From CAZBXE01 sp964496125 (lineage in GTDB: Bacteria; Chlamydiota; Chlamydiia; Chlamydiales; CAZBXE01): a stretch of 64,000 bases of DNA. Every line of letters starts with the position of its first letter. Position 1 is the stretch's first letter. The stretch covers positions 62,001-126,000 of the forward strand of contig CAZBXE010000001.1 in the NCBI GenBank assembly GCA_964496125.1. The letters are read 5' to 3'. The notes below the pieces were generated by a model that was not told the origin of the DNA, did not search any database, and saw only the letters and a list, made by a program, of their open reading frames with translations. Made by a program: the position numbers and the translations under genes. Shown here in pieces: positions 25,306 through 34,814 of this stretch.

Positions 25306-26817
25306 ATGAATTACAACAGGCTTATGAAGTGGCCTATTGTTCTTCCTAAACATCTTGCTTACTTGTTGGAGCTGGAAGCACCAGAGCTCATCTTAAGTAC
25401 TCTTCTTGCCCATACCACGGCTGACGTTGTCGATTTTTATGAATATGCCTCCGAAGATGAAACATGGACCCAGCAAAATGGACAGGCGATGGGCGCAATT
25501 TTTGCCTGGCTTGAAAAAGAGTTTTTAAACGGCAGGCTGAAGGGCGACTTTCCAAGACGTGTTGTGCAAGCGACACAGCCCCACTATTACGTGATTAAAC
25601 CCAATATCCAAGATGATATTTGGTTTGTCATGAAAGGGGGTGAAAAAATAGGGGGAAATTCATTTATTCTAAGCATGAGCGGCGAGTTTTTTGAAGGGAT
25701 TATCCTGCGAGAAAAGCAGAGGGTTGTTGAGCTTAGAGACATAGAAGCAAAGCTCTTTTCGAGTGTGATCGAATTTGTCTGCTCAGGGACGATTGTGAAT
25801 CTCTGGCGTGAAGAACCCGCTTTTGTTTTAGAGCTCATCCGGTTGGCACAAAAAATAGGCCTTTTGAATCTGGCAAGCTTTGCCGTGCTAACTTATAAGA
25901 ATTACATAGATAAAGGAAACGTCCACAACACACTTCTTCTTGCACAAAATGAGCATCTTACGGAGCTAAAGGCAATATGTCTTTCGATCATTGCTAGCTT
26001 TTATAAGGGGCTTAGATTTGAGTTTACAAATCCAGAAGAGATACGAGTGACCCTCTCTGCCCTTACAGAAGAGGAAACTGCTGTCTTGGAGGCGCTGGCA
26101 CCCTACATTACCTTCATGAAGCTCGAAAAGTCTGTTGCCCACGATGAGGGGGTGTACAAAATATTAAAATCTTGCAGCAAAATTAGGGGTCTTGATCTGT
26201 CTTACTCGTATGAGAACCCTTTAAACCTGTTTCCAGACAACCTTCGGGATATTAGTTTTCTGGATTTGAGCGCTTGTGACTGGTTAGATGACGAGGCGTT
26301 TAGGCAAGTAGCGCAATTTTTTCCCAAGGTTGAACAGCTTGTTATGAAAGAGATGCTCAAAGTAACTTTTGGGGGCTTTGGTGAGCTGATCCATTGGAAA
26401 CGGTTGGAAGTACTGGATCTAGCAGAATGCGGGAGGCTTACGGATGCAGAGGTAGAGGTGATTGGAGTTTCCTCGCCTGGGCTTAGGGAGCTTTCTCTTG
26501 ATGGCTGTTTTCATGTAAGTGGCAATGCCCTCTTGTCGATGATGTCCTCCCTGACAAGACTTTCCTCCCTGAATATAGCAAGGCTTCCTTTGATCTCCGC
26601 GCTCGAATTTGGGGAGCTTGCCGTTCTTTGTAACGGCTTAGAGGAGATCAATGTTTCGAGTTGTCCTGGGTTTACGGGAGAGGCTCTTGAGGCGTTTGGG
26701 GACTGTTGTAGCTATCTCAAGCAGATCCAACTTGAGGGCACCGCTGTAACAGATGATGAGCTTGATCGATTTCAACATGATCATCCCCAAATCCAGATCT
26801 ACACCCGAATGAACTGA
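25306..26817 (+). CDS. BTB/BACK and leucine-rich-repeat protein, effector candidate
   Basis: 503 residues from ATG 25306 (frame opens at 25243 inside ychF; ATG 25324 is an alternative). Residues ~100-180 resemble a BTB/POZ domain (DDIWFVMKGG, FILSMSGEFFEGI, DIEAKLFSSVIEFVCSG), followed by a BACK-like helical stretch. From ~310 come LRRs of the cysteine/AMN1 type: repeated LDLSxCxxLTDxxV patterns. In eukaryotes BTB proteins recruit substrates to Cul3 ubiquitin ligases. Such proteins are reported as expanded in amoeba-associated chlamydiae. It interrupts the otherwise conserved ychF-ribF neighbourhood. Confidence 0.78.
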   Translation: MNYNRLMKWPIVLPKHLAYLLELEAPELILSTLLAHTTADVVDFYEYASEDETWTQQNGQAMGAIFAWLEKEFLNGRLKGDFPRRVVQATQPHYYVIKPNIQDDIWFVMKGGEKIGGNSFILSMSGEFFEGIILREKQRVVELRDIEAKLFSSVIEFVCSGTIVNLWREEPAFVLELIRLAQKIGLLNLASFAVLTYKNYIDKGNVHNTLLLAQNEHLTELKAICLSIIASFYKGLRFEFTNPEEIRVTLSALTEEETAVLEALAPYITFMKLEKSVAHDEGVYKILKSCSKIRGLDLSYSYENPLNLFPDNLRDISFLDLSACDWLDDEAFRQVAQFFPKVEQLVMKEMLKVTFGGFGELIHWKRLEVLDLAECGRLTDAEVEVIGVSSPGLRELSLDGCFHVSGNALLSMMSSLTRLSSLNIARLPLISALEFGELAVLCNGLEEINVSSCPGFTGEALEAFGDCCSYLKQIQLEGTAVTDDELDRFQHDHPQIQIYTRMN

Positions 26818-26843
26818 AAAGCTGCGAATATGCCAAGGAGGGT
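26812..26843 (-). repeat. Dispersed intergenic repeat, copy B
   Basis: Reverse complement contains CCTCCTTGGCATATTCGC and CTTTTCAGTT, matching copies C and D. It overlaps the last codons of the BTB-LRR gene and fills the space to the convergent ribF. Confidence 0.55.
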
Positions 26844-26853
26844 ATAATCTGTT

Positions 26854-27759
26854 TTAGAGGCTGCTGATATCTTTTTGGATTTGGGCTTTTAAGGCATCAA
26901 GCGATGGAAACTTCATCTCAGGGCGGATAAATTTATGAAAAAAAACTTCCGCTTGCTCGCTAAGCAGCGGCAACGCAGGCGGTTCCAGGAGATGAACCTC
27001 TAATAAGGGGGTTTGATCGTGCCTTACAGTTGGCGCGATTCCAAGGTTAGCAATTGCTTTATACATCTTGCCTCGCCAAAGAAAACCAACAGAGTAGACG
27101 CCCAAGGGGGGTAAAATAAGAGAGTCAACAGGAAAGTTTGCTGTATGACAATTCAGCTTTTCCCCAAGCCCTGCGCCTTTTACCACGTGGGAGTAGATAG
27201 AGTAGGGTCGCCCTAAAAAAAGGCTTGCTTTTGCAAAGTCGCCTTCAGCAATTGCATGCTTGATTTTTGAGCTTGAAATGGTAACGCCTTCTAGGGAAAA
27301 GGGCGCAAGATAGAGCACTTCAAATCCAAGCTCCTTCCCATAGGCGCCAACCTTTTCCTTCGTACCCTCCCGGTTTTTCCCAAGCACTGCATCGTGGCCT
27401 AAAACAAGTTCTGAAAAGTTTGCTTTTTTGAAGAGCATCTTCAAAAAGTCCTCTGCCGCCAGTTCTGAAAACTCTTTTGTAAAAGGCAGGAGAAGGACGA
27501 TGTCAATACCAAGCTTTTCCAAAAGGTGAAGCTTGTGCTCTAGTGTGCAGATCATCCGGAGGGTTTTTTCTGGCGTGATTATAGAGAGGGGGTGATTGGA
27601 GAATGTGATCGCTATACTTTTCGTTTTTTTTTGACTGGCCCTGGAGGTGACTTCTTTGAGGACTGTTTGATGGCCGCCGTGCACTCCATCAAAGTTTCCG
27701 ATCGTTATGACAGATCCAGGAAGCAGTGGTAGAGAAACAAGCGAGTCTATAATGTGCAT
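26854..27759 (-). CDS. ribF: Bifunctional riboflavin kinase / FAD synthetase
   Basis: 301 residues from ATG 27759 (a longer frame reaches 27810, but the family starts just before TIGNFDGVHGGH). N-terminal adenylyltransferase with GNFDGVHxGH (~20) and SSxxK-type SSSKIKHAIAEGD (~150); C-terminal flavokinase domain with GVYSVGF (~220) and family-typical FIRPEMKFPSLDALK near the end. Makes FMN and FAD; overlaps truB by 13 bases. Order truB-ribF is that of CT094-CT093. Confidence 0.94.
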   Translation of the reverse strand: MHIIDSLVSLPLLPGSVITIGNFDGVHGGHQTVLKEVTSRASQKKTKSIAITFSNHPLSIITPEKTLRMICTLEHKLHLLEKLGIDIVLLLPFTKEFSELAAEDFLKMLFKKANFSELVLGHDAVLGKNREGTKEKVGAYGKELGFEVLYLAPFSLEGVTISSSKIKHAIAEGDFAKASLFLGRPYSIYSHVVKGAGLGEKLNCHTANFPVDSLILPPLGVYSVGFLWRGKMYKAIANLGIAPTVRHDQTPLLEVHLLEPPALPLLSEQAEVFFHKFIRPEMKFPSLDALKAQIQKDISSL

Positions 27760-28430
27760 TGGATGGGCAGGACCTCTTTGGGATCGTTGATTTTTTCCCC
27801 GGCTATGCACTGTGTGAGACAGAACTTGCCGCTTCTTGTTCGAGTAAGTTCGGTAAGATGGGCAAAACTACCAAGCATTATCCCTAGATCATGCGCAATG
27901 CTGCGGATATAGGTGCCTTTAGAGCACTGGATGCGAAGTTTTGCAGTGGGAAAGGAAAAGCTAAGGAGGGTACAGTTGACTGTTACTTTAACAGGGGCTC
28001 TTGGAACTTCTTTGCCTTGGCGTGCGAGATCATAAAGCTTTTGTCCTCCCACTTTTTTTGCAGAATACATTGGAGGCACTTGCATGATTTCACCTTGAAA
28101 CTTTGCAAGAGCAGCCTGCAACTCATCTAAGGAGACCTGTTTTTGGCTTTCTGCGGTGATGTTTCCTTCGCAGTCGTAGCTATCGGTTGCTTTGCCAAAG
28201 AGAAGTGTTGCTTCGTATTCTTTATCTTGCGTGAGGAAGGTGTCTGAGAGTTTCGTATAGTTTCTCCCAATCAAAAGGATCATCACTCCTGTAGCAAAAG
28301 GATCGAGCGTGCCTGAGTGACCGATTTTTTTGACACCGAGTCTTCTTCTGAGGTCTCTTATGAGACTGAAGGAGGTTTTTCCCTTGGGTTTATCGACGAG
28401 GAGATAGCCTTCAGTTACTTGGCCCTGCAT
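27747..28430 (-). CDS. truB: tRNA pseudouridine-55 synthase
   Basis: 227 residues from ATG 28430, chosen for the strong AGGAGG upstream; it overlaps rbfA by 20 bases. Motifs: LLVDKPKGKTS, GHSGTLDPFATGV with the catalytic Asp, YEATLLFG and the late CSKGTYIRSIAHDLG. Forms pseudouridine 55 in the T-loop of tRNAs. It is short because the C-terminal PUA domain seen in some homologues is missing. Confidence 0.95.
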   Translation of the reverse strand: MQGQVTEGYLLVDKPKGKTSFSLIRDLRRRLGVKKIGHSGTLDPFATGVMILLIGRNYTKLSDTFLTQDKEYEATLLFGKATDSYDCEGNITAESQKQVSLDELQAALAKFQGEIMQVPPMYSAKKVGGQKLYDLARQGKEVPRAPVKVTVNCTLLSFSFPTAKLRIQCSKGTYIRSIAHDLGIMLGSFAHLTELTRTRSGKFCLTQCIAGEKINDPKEVLPIQCTL

Positions 28431-28809
28431 CTTTTTCCTCCTGAGATACACCTCTTTCTCTTTCTTCTGCGTGAATCTTATGCAGAAGATCTTCAATCCG
28501 CATCTGTTTGTCAACGCTGTCATCGATAAAGAACTCAAGTGTGGGGAAAAAGCGCATTACGACTTTTTTTGAGGTTTTTCTTGCGATTTGGCCTGCTAGT
28601 TTAGTGAGCAGAAGGATGGTCTCCTCCCTCTCTTTGTCCGTTCCAATGACGCTTACATACACTTTTGCATGCTGCAGGTCTTTGGAAATATCAACCCGTG
28701 TGATTGTACTGAGTGGATTGATCGGTTCATGAGGAAAATCGCGACGGATCACCTCAGAAATCACCTCTTTTAGAAGAGAATTGAGACGGAGAGTTCTGCT
28801 TACAGTCAC
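28411..28809 (-). CDS. rbfA: 30S ribosome-binding factor A
   Basis: 132 residues, KH-like fold. Signature VSVIGTDKEREET, FFPTLEFFIDDSVD. Needed for late 16S rRNA maturation. GTG start overlaps the infB stop (GTGA), the standard nusA-infB-rbfA-truB chain. The C-terminal 20 residues are charged and overlap truB. Confidence 0.92.
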   Translation of the reverse strand: MTVSRTLRLNSLLKEVISEVIRRDFPHEPINPLSTITRVDISKDLQHAKVYVSVIGTDKEREETILLLTKLAGQIARKTSKKVVMRFFPTLEFFIDDSVDKQMRIEDLLHKIHAEERERGVSQEEKDAGPSN

Positions 28810-31331
28810 AGGTCTTGCTCTTTGTATAGAATTTCATAAGCTTGGATGATGTCTCCCTCTTGGATGTCATTGCAGCTTCCCAGTACTATCCCGCACTCAA
28901 GGCCCTTTGTTACTTCCTTCACTTCGTCTTTTAAGCGTCGAATAGAGGTGATATGCCCTTGCCAGATCTGTGCCTTATTGCGTAGTAGCCTTGCATGGTA
29001 GTTTCTGTGGATCGATCCTTCAGTCACAATGCATCCTGCAATCTGTCCTACCTGAGAGGATTTAAAGACTTGCCTTACTTCTGCATGACCTCTTACCTCT
29101 TCGTAGGCGATCTTATCGAGTAGGGATTTCATGATGAGTTTTACATCATCGATCGCGTGATAGATAATATCGTGAGTTTTTACGACGACTCCGTATTGCT
29201 TAGTGATGGCGTCGGCATGGCTTTCAACTCCCGTGTGAAATCCCAGGACCATGGCCTTTGATGCGGAGGCAAGTTGGATGTCAGACTCTGTCACTTCACC
29301 AACGCCTCCAAAGATGATGTTGAGGTTCACTTTATCAGACTTGATCTTCATAAGAGCTACTTTCAGGGCTTCAAGCGACCCTTGGACGTCAGCGCGGAGG
29401 ATGATGTTGAGAATCTTTTTCTCTGCATCTTTTGCTTTTTGCATCATGTTTTCCATCGACATTCTCATGCCTTGGAGCCTCTTTTGTTGGAACTCAAGGG
29501 CTCTTACAGATGCAATTTCTTTGGCTTCTTTTTCATTTTTTACAACGATAAACTCTTCGCCTGCTTCAGGGAGGGCTGATAGGCCCGTGATTTCAACAGG
29601 AGTAGATGGTGGAGCCTCTTTTAACGTTTTACCATGCTCGTCGTGCATGGTTTTTACCTTACCAAAATGGGTCGTGAAGACTAGAGAATCTCCAACGCGC
29701 AGTGTTCCGTTTTGTACAAGGACAGAAGCTACGCCTCCAAGCCCCTTATGCATTTCAGATTCGATTACAGTACCTCTGGCACGTGAGGCCGGGCTCGCTT
29801 TAAGTTCCAAAATCTCAGCTTGGAGTGCTAACATCTCGAGGAGGCTTTGGACGCCCTCTCCCGTAACTGCGGAGCATCTTACTGTGATGATCGTACCGCC
29901 CCAGGCTTCTGGAAGAAGGTTCGCATCAGCAAGTTGTCTGTAGACGAGGTCTGGATCGTAGTTTGGTTTATCGCATTTATTGATAGCGACCACAATGGTA
30001 ACACCCGCTGCTTTTGCGTGGTTGATGGCTTCTAGCGATTGGACTCTTATCCCTTCATCTCCTGCTACAACAAGGACGACGATATCCGTCACATCCGCAC
30101 CTCTTGCTCGCATCGCTGAGAAGGCTTCGTGGCCGGGGGTGTCTAGGATAGTGATGTCCCCAACAGGTGTATGACACTTGAAAGCGCCGATATGCTGGGT
30201 GATGTCTCCTGCTTCACCTGCTGCGCGATTGCTTTTTCGTATGGAGTCAATTAAGCTTGTCTTACCGTGGTCTACGTGGCCCATGAAGGCAACCACGGGA
30301 GCCCTTAGAGTCAGTTCGCTGAGAGGAGCTTCTGTAATTTCTTCTTTGATTGACTTGCTTGTGATCTGTACGCGTTTCTCTTCTGTAGTGTCGACTGTGA
30401 TTTCACATTCAAAGTCGTGACCGATAAGCTGAACGGTTGTCTCATCATCGAGGTAGTCGTTCAGTGTAACAGCTGTACCTTGCAAAAAGAGCTTTTGGAT
30501 AATTTCGCTTGCTTTTCTCTTGAGCTCTGCTGCAAGGTCTTTAACAGTAATAGGAAGTCGAATTCGAAGGGATGTTGGACGAGTGGTGAGCTCTTCTGCG
30601 TAGTCATGGGGCCCTTTCCGTCCTCCCTTACGTCTTCTTGCTCTTTTGAACTCATCGTCTTGTTCACGGAGTCCGCGACTGTCGCGGGAGTCAAATCTGC
30701 TGGCGTCTTGTTTTCTTGCTGGTTTTACGTCTTTGAACTCTTTAAACTTCGCAGGTTTTGCCCCTCTCTGCTTGTCTTGCTCATCCTGTTCTTCTTTGGT
30801 TTCTACAACAGGTTGTGTTTTTTGTTCCCTTTCTGGTGTTGGGCGTGCTTCGGCTGTTTTTGCCAGGGGTTTTGCCTCTCTTTTGGGTTTGAGAAGATCG
30901 TCTACGTGTCTACCTGTTGGCCCTAGAACTACACGAGTTGGAAGGGGAGCTGAAGGGGGAGCTGGATCATGTTTGGGTGGAGGTGTTGCGGTGATGGGCT
31001 CTATTCCCATAACACTTGCGTTTTCTTTTTGCTTTGCCTCTTCCACAATAGGTTTGCGTACATGCTGCTCTTTGCTATCCTCATTAAAGGCGGACTTTGT
31101 CCTCGCCTTGCGGCGAGGAGCCTCTTCACCAAGTTGTTCTTGCGGCACTTCGTGAGCAGGTTCTTTTTTATGGGCTTTTTCGGCACTTTTTTTCTCGCTT
31201 GTGTGCGGGACAGTTTCAGCCGGTTCCCCATCTGCTTTTTTTTGTGCTAGCTTGCTCTTTAAGTCATTAAGATTTAGAGCTTGCGCGATTTGAGTGTTTT
31301 TTATGTTCAACTTGATGTCTTTTTTTGCCAA
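28806..31331 (-). CDS. infB: Translation initiation factor IF-2
   Basis: About 841 residues from TTG 31331, one base after the nusA stop; the frame also opens at TTG 31379 inside nusA. The shorter start gives an N-terminus (KLNIKNTQIAQAL, LKSKLAQKK) resembling chlamydial IF-2. Long charged linker rich in Lys, Glu and Pro to ~260, IF2_N domain, then the G domain with G1 GHVDHGKTS, G3 DTPGHEAF and G4 NKCD, and domains II-IV. Places initiator tRNA on the 30S subunit. Confidence 0.95.
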   Translation of the reverse strand: MAKKDIKLNIKNTQIAQALNLNDLKSKLAQKKADGEPAETVPHTSEKKSAEKAHKKEPAHEVPQEQLGEEAPRRKARTKSAFNEDSKEQHVRKPIVEEAKQKENASVMGIEPITATPPPKHDPAPPSAPLPTRVVLGPTGRHVDDLLKPKREAKPLAKTAEARPTPEREQKTQPVVETKEEQDEQDKQRGAKPAKFKEFKDVKPARKQDASRFDSRDSRGLREQDDEFKRARRRKGGRKGPHDYAEELTTRPTSLRIRLPITVKDLAAELKRKASEIIQKLFLQGTAVTLNDYLDDETTVQLIGHDFECEITVDTTEEKRVQITSKSIKEEITEAPLSELTLRAPVVAFMGHVDHGKTSLIDSIRKSNRAAGEAGDITQHIGAFKCHTPVGDITILDTPGHEAFSAMRARGADVTDIVVLVVAGDEGIRVQSLEAINHAKAAGVTIVVAINKCDKPNYDPDLVYRQLADANLLPEAWGGTIITVRCSAVTGEGVQSLLEMLALQAEILELKASPASRARGTVIESEMHKGLGGVASVLVQNGTLRVGDSLVFTTHFGKVKTMHDEHGKTLKEAPPSTPVEITGLSALPEAGEEFIVVKNEKEAKEIASVRALEFQQKRLQGMRMSMENMMQKAKDAEKKILNIILRADVQGSLEALKVALMKIKSDKVNLNIIFGGVGEVTESDIQLASASKAMVLGFHTGVESHADAITKQYGVVVKTHDIIYHAIDDVKLIMKSLLDKIAYEEVRGHAEVRQVFKSSQVGQIAGCIVTEGSIHRNYHARLLRNKAQIWQGHITSIRRLKDEVKEVTKGLECGIVLGSCNDIQEGDIIQAYEILYKEQDL

Positions 31332-31332
31332 C

Positions 31333-32610
31333 TTATGAAGCCTTGTTTTGTCGAATTTTTTCCAAAAGCTCGTCAGCAAGTTCTTTGCTGACTCCAGGTA
31401 CCTCAGCTAGCTTAGCAGGACTTGCCTTTAGCAGCAACCTTGGCGTTGTATACCCCTCTGAAATAAGGTTTTCAAGGATGAGTGCATTGACACCTTCGAT
31501 GCTTTTAATTGGCTTATCAAGGGCTGGGTCGTCTGATTCTGCAAGTTCTGTTCTTTCAACAGCTTTTGTCTTGATGTAATCGCTCATTTTTTGAACTTCG
31601 AGTTCATAGCCGATCAGTTGGCTATTCAGCCTTGCGTTTTGTCCCCTCTTACCGATGACGGCTGCGAAGTCGTCGTCTTCCACAACAATAGAGATCGTCC
31701 GTTCCTCATCACTCATGCTGATTTTGCGGATCTCTATCGGAGAGAGTGCATTCTGCAGCAGTTCCACAGCCTCATCGGAGTGCGGTATAATATCGATCTT
31801 TTCGTTGTTGAGCTCTCGAACTACGTTTTTTACGCGGTTGCCCCTCATGCCAACGCAAGCTCCGACTGGGTCAATTTTGGGATCTCTAGAACGAACAATC
31901 AATTTTGTTCGGTATCCGGGTTCTCTTACAATTTTTTCAATTGAAACAATTCCGTCGTTGATTTCGGGCACTTCTTGCAACATCAGTTGTTTTACGAACT
32001 CGGGGTGACTTCTTGTGAGGATCACTTCTGCACCGCCTGCTTCTGTATCTGCTACTTGCAAGAGGAGGGCAACGAGCTTTTCCCCAATACGCGGTTTTTC
32101 TGTCTTTGGATAATTGCGCGGAGGAAGAATGCCTTCTACTTTTCCAAGATCGACAACCACCGTGTTGCCACGAATATATCTCTTCACAGTGCCTGAAATG
32201 AGTTCTCCTGCTCTGTGTCTGTACTCTTCGTAGATGACATCTCTTTCAGCCGTGCGTAGCTTATGTGTGATGATTTGTCGTGCCTTTTGGGCAGCGATCC
32301 TTCCAAAATCCCTTGGGGTAACTTCGACATCGATAAATTGGCCAATTTCAGCTTCTGGATCAATCTCGCGCGCCGCTTCTAGGGAAATTTCCATAGAGGG
32401 CTGGTCGACTTCGTCTACGATTTCCTTTTCGCAGAACACCTCAATCTTTCCTGTCTTTGGGTGGATTGTAACGGTTACGTTGGATGCACCTTGTATGCTT
32501 TTTTTAGCTGCTGCCTGTAGGGACTCTTCGATAGCGCCGATGATTACATCGCGATTTATGCCCTTTTCCCGTTCAAGATATTCGAATATTGCAATGAGAT
32601 CTTTGTTCAT
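31333..32610 (-). CDS. nusA: Transcription termination/antitermination factor NusA
   Basis: 425 residues: N-terminal RNA-polymerase-binding domain (~1-125), S1 domain (GTVKRYIRGNTVVVDLG), two KH domains (DPVGACVGMRGNRVKNVV and FAAVIGKRGQNARLNSQL) and a short helix-hairpin-helix tail (LLKASPAKLAEVPGVS). The tail resembles the AR2-type module of longer NusA. Order rpsA-nusA-infB is CT098-CT097-CT096. Confidence 0.95.
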   Translation of the reverse strand: MNKDLIAIFEYLEREKGINRDVIIGAIEESLQAAAKKSIQGASNVTVTIHPKTGKIEVFCEKEIVDEVDQPSMEISLEAAREIDPEAEIGQFIDVEVTPRDFGRIAAQKARQIITHKLRTAERDVIYEEYRHRAGELISGTVKRYIRGNTVVVDLGKVEGILPPRNYPKTEKPRIGEKLVALLLQVADTEAGGAEVILTRSHPEFVKQLMLQEVPEINDGIVSIEKIVREPGYRTKLIVRSRDPKIDPVGACVGMRGNRVKNVVRELNNEKIDIIPHSDEAVELLQNALSPIEIRKISMSDEERTISIVVEDDDFAAVIGKRGQNARLNSQLIGYELEVQKMSDYIKTKAVERTELAESDDPALDKPIKSIEGVNALILENLISEGYTTPRLLLKASPAKLAEVPGVSKELADELLEKIRQNKAS

Positions 32611-32635
32611 GTGTGGTTTGCCTCGCTTTAATTTT

Positions 32636-32699
32636 AGGGAGTATGCCCAGTTTTTAAGACATACTCCCTGTTAGGAGAGAGACTTAAAGTCTTCTCTCC
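32636..32699 (-). promoter_or_regulatory. Two tandem hairpins between rpsA and nusA
   Basis: In the transcript: stem 1 (GGAGAG with inner AGACT pairs, 32699-32674) and, four bases later, a 10-bp perfect stem AGGGAGTATG/CATACTCCCT (32669-32636). No U tract follows either. They may slow or process the message, or partly terminate rpsA transcription before nusA. Confidence 0.5.
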
Positions 32700-32728
32700 A
32701 CCTGGAAGGGTATCGTTTCCCGCTGCCT

Positions 32729-34501
32729 TTAGCTTTTTGCTGATTGATTCTCTTGTTCTTCGATTTCCTCAGCTTTGCGTCGTTTCCGCTTTTTAGCGCT
32801 GTCTTCCTCTTGTTTTGCAATCACGATATCATCTTCGTTGGACTCTTCCGCATTATCAAGAGTTTCTTTAATGGAGAGGGCAATCTTTTTGTGCTCTGGA
32901 TCAATTTTAATCACTTTTGCTGTGACTTCTGCCCCTTTTTGCACTACATCTTCCACTTTGCGGAAAGCTTGCTCCGAAAGCTCTGTCACATGGATAAGCC
33001 CTTCGATACCATTCGGCAGCTCAACAAATGCCCCATAGGCTGTGATTTTTGTCACAACGCCGCGAACAACAGAGCCAACCGGCATGATGGTCTCGATGGA
33101 TTCCCATGGGTTTTCTGTCAGTTGCTTTACGCCAAGGGTGATTTTCTTGCTTGCTGGGTCAACAGATAAAATGACTGCTTCAATGATTTCCCCTTTATTC
33201 AGGATTTCTGAAGGATGGGAGACTTTTTTTATCCAACTGAGGTCAGAAATGTGGATGAGCCCTTCTACACCTGGCTCGAGTTCTACAAATGCGCCGTAGT
33301 TAGTTAGGCTTTTAATCTCAGCCTTTACAACTTTGTCAACTGCGTATTTCTTCTCAACGGCATCCCAAGGATTCCTCTCGGTTTGCTTGATCCCGAGAGA
33401 AATTTTTCCTTCTTCTTTTTGGACAGAAAGAACAATCGCCTCTACGTCGTCGCCTTTATTTACAACCTCGGTTGGATCAGTTACGTTTTTAACCCAGGAC
33501 ATCTCAGAGACGTGGATAAGCCCTTCAATGCCGGGCTCAATCTCAATAAAGGCGCCGTAGGGAAGGAGATTAACAATCTTTCCTTTAACTTTCGTGCCTG
33601 GTGGGTATCTCTTCTCAATTTCTTCCCAAGGATTAGACTCTTTTTGCTTTAGACCAAGAGCTACACGGCCTTTGTCTTTGTCGATACTGAGAATCATCAC
33701 CTTTATTTTCTGGCCTAGAGCTACCATCTCTGTTGGATGCTTAATTCTTCTCCAGGTCATGTCGGTAATGTGGAGGAGGCCATCGATACCGTCGAGATCA
33801 AGGAACACGCCGAAATCGGTGATGTTTTTGACAACGCCTTCGCGCACATCGCCCACTTGGATTTCTTCGAGAAGTTCAGCTTTCTTAGAAATTCTTTCTG
33901 CTTCCAGAAGCTCTCTTCTTGAGACCACAACGTTTTTGCGTTCTTTATTGATCTTGAGGATCTTAAATTCGTAGGTGTGGCCGATGTATTCGTCTATGTT
34001 TTTAATGCGCTTATTATCGATTTGGGAGCCGGGGAGGAAGGCTTCAAGCCCGATATCGACCATGAGGCCACCTTTGACCTTTCTAAGAACGCGACCTGTA
34101 ACAATCGAGCCTTCTTCGCAGTGGTTGACGATAAATTCCCACTGTCTGTGTCTTTCTGCTTTCTCTCGTGAGAGGACAATCTGTCCGCAGTCGTCTTCGG
34201 TTCTGTCCAAGAGAACTTCAATAGGACCGCCAAGAATTAACACGGAAGGATCAGAAAACTCTGAAACGGGGATCAAACCCTCGGATTTCAATCCCACATC
34301 AACTACGACATGGTCTTTTGTGATTTCGACGATACGTCCTTTGAGAAGACTGCCAGGGGACATTGAAGCGTCATCCTCCCCGCGTTTCACAACTACTTTT
34401 CCCTCGAGAAGATTGCGAAATTCTTTTGCATCTTCTTCTCTGTAGTCGACGTTATCGACAATGTTTTCTTCATTCCAGTTAAATTCAGCTTTACGTGCCA
34501 T
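32729..34501 (-). CDS. rpsA: 30S ribosomal protein S1
   Basis: 590 residues with six S1 OB-fold repeats. Repeats 3-6 each start with a GxVxxxxxYGAFVELxxGxEGLIHxSE pattern; repeats 1-2 are divergent, as in the family. The tail is Lys/Glu-rich (KKRKRRKAEEIEEQE). Unwinds mRNA at the ribosome. Leader of ~140 bases from a promoter at 34650-34678, containing two small hairpins, with AGGAG 11 bases upstream of the ATG. Confidence 0.96.
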   Translation of the reverse strand: MARKAEFNWNEENIVDNVDYREEDAKEFRNLLEGKVVVKRGEDDASMSPGSLLKGRIVEITKDHVVVDVGLKSEGLIPVSEFSDPSVLILGGPIEVLLDRTEDDCGQIVLSREKAERHRQWEFIVNHCEEGSIVTGRVLRKVKGGLMVDIGLEAFLPGSQIDNKRIKNIDEYIGHTYEFKILKINKERKNVVVSRRELLEAERISKKAELLEEIQVGDVREGVVKNITDFGVFLDLDGIDGLLHITDMTWRRIKHPTEMVALGQKIKVMILSIDKDKGRVALGLKQKESNPWEEIEKRYPPGTKVKGKIVNLLPYGAFIEIEPGIEGLIHVSEMSWVKNVTDPTEVVNKGDDVEAIVLSVQKEEGKISLGIKQTERNPWDAVEKKYAVDKVVKAEIKSLTNYGAFVELEPGVEGLIHISDLSWIKKVSHPSEILNKGEIIEAVILSVDPASKKITLGVKQLTENPWESIETIMPVGSVVRGVVTKITAYGAFVELPNGIEGLIHVTELSEQAFRKVEDVVQKGAEVTAKVIKIDPEHKKIALSIKETLDNAEESNEDDIVIAKQEEDSAKKRKRRKAEEIEEQENQSAKS

Positions 34502-34532
34502 TTTAAAGATTTCTCCTAGTTAATACCAAAAC

Positions 34533-34572
34533 GGGCTGCTAGCCCACAAGTTCATGCCGATCACCTATGATC
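34533..34572 (-). promoter_or_regulatory. rpsA leader hairpins
   Basis: Two short stems in the rpsA leader: GATCA/TGATC (34572-34559) and GGGCT/AGCCC (34545-34533), upstream of the AGGAG at 34517-34513. In E. coli S1 represses its own message through leader hairpins; a similar role here is inferred only. Confidence 0.4.
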
Positions 34573-34649
34573 TGCAAGCAGTGATGTTAAAGAAATCTCT
34601 TTTCATTCGATAAGGAAAGGAAGATAGACCCATTCAGCATCAAGGGAAG

Positions 34650-34678
34650 AGTGTAACAAAGATCTTAGAAAAACGCAA
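34650..34678 (-). promoter_or_regulatory. Promoter of rpsA
   Basis: Minus strand TTGCGT (34678-34673), 17 bases, TACACT (34655-34650). Transcription start expected near 34643. Confidence 0.65.
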
Positions 34679-34814
34679 GAAATCCTTCTAGCTGACAGAT
34701 GTTCCCGGTCTAGACCTTTTAAAGGGGAATCCTCGTCTGTAAGCAGTAACTCCCAAGTTCTCCAAGACGGTAAAACAAAATTTTAAACAAAAACCTTGAA
34801 TGAGCTCAGCTAGA

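Noticed and set aside
30417..30926. 169-codon plus-strand frame inside infB
   Set aside because: Antisense to the charged linker of IF-2; Cys/Phe-rich composition is the mirror of Lys/Glu codons.
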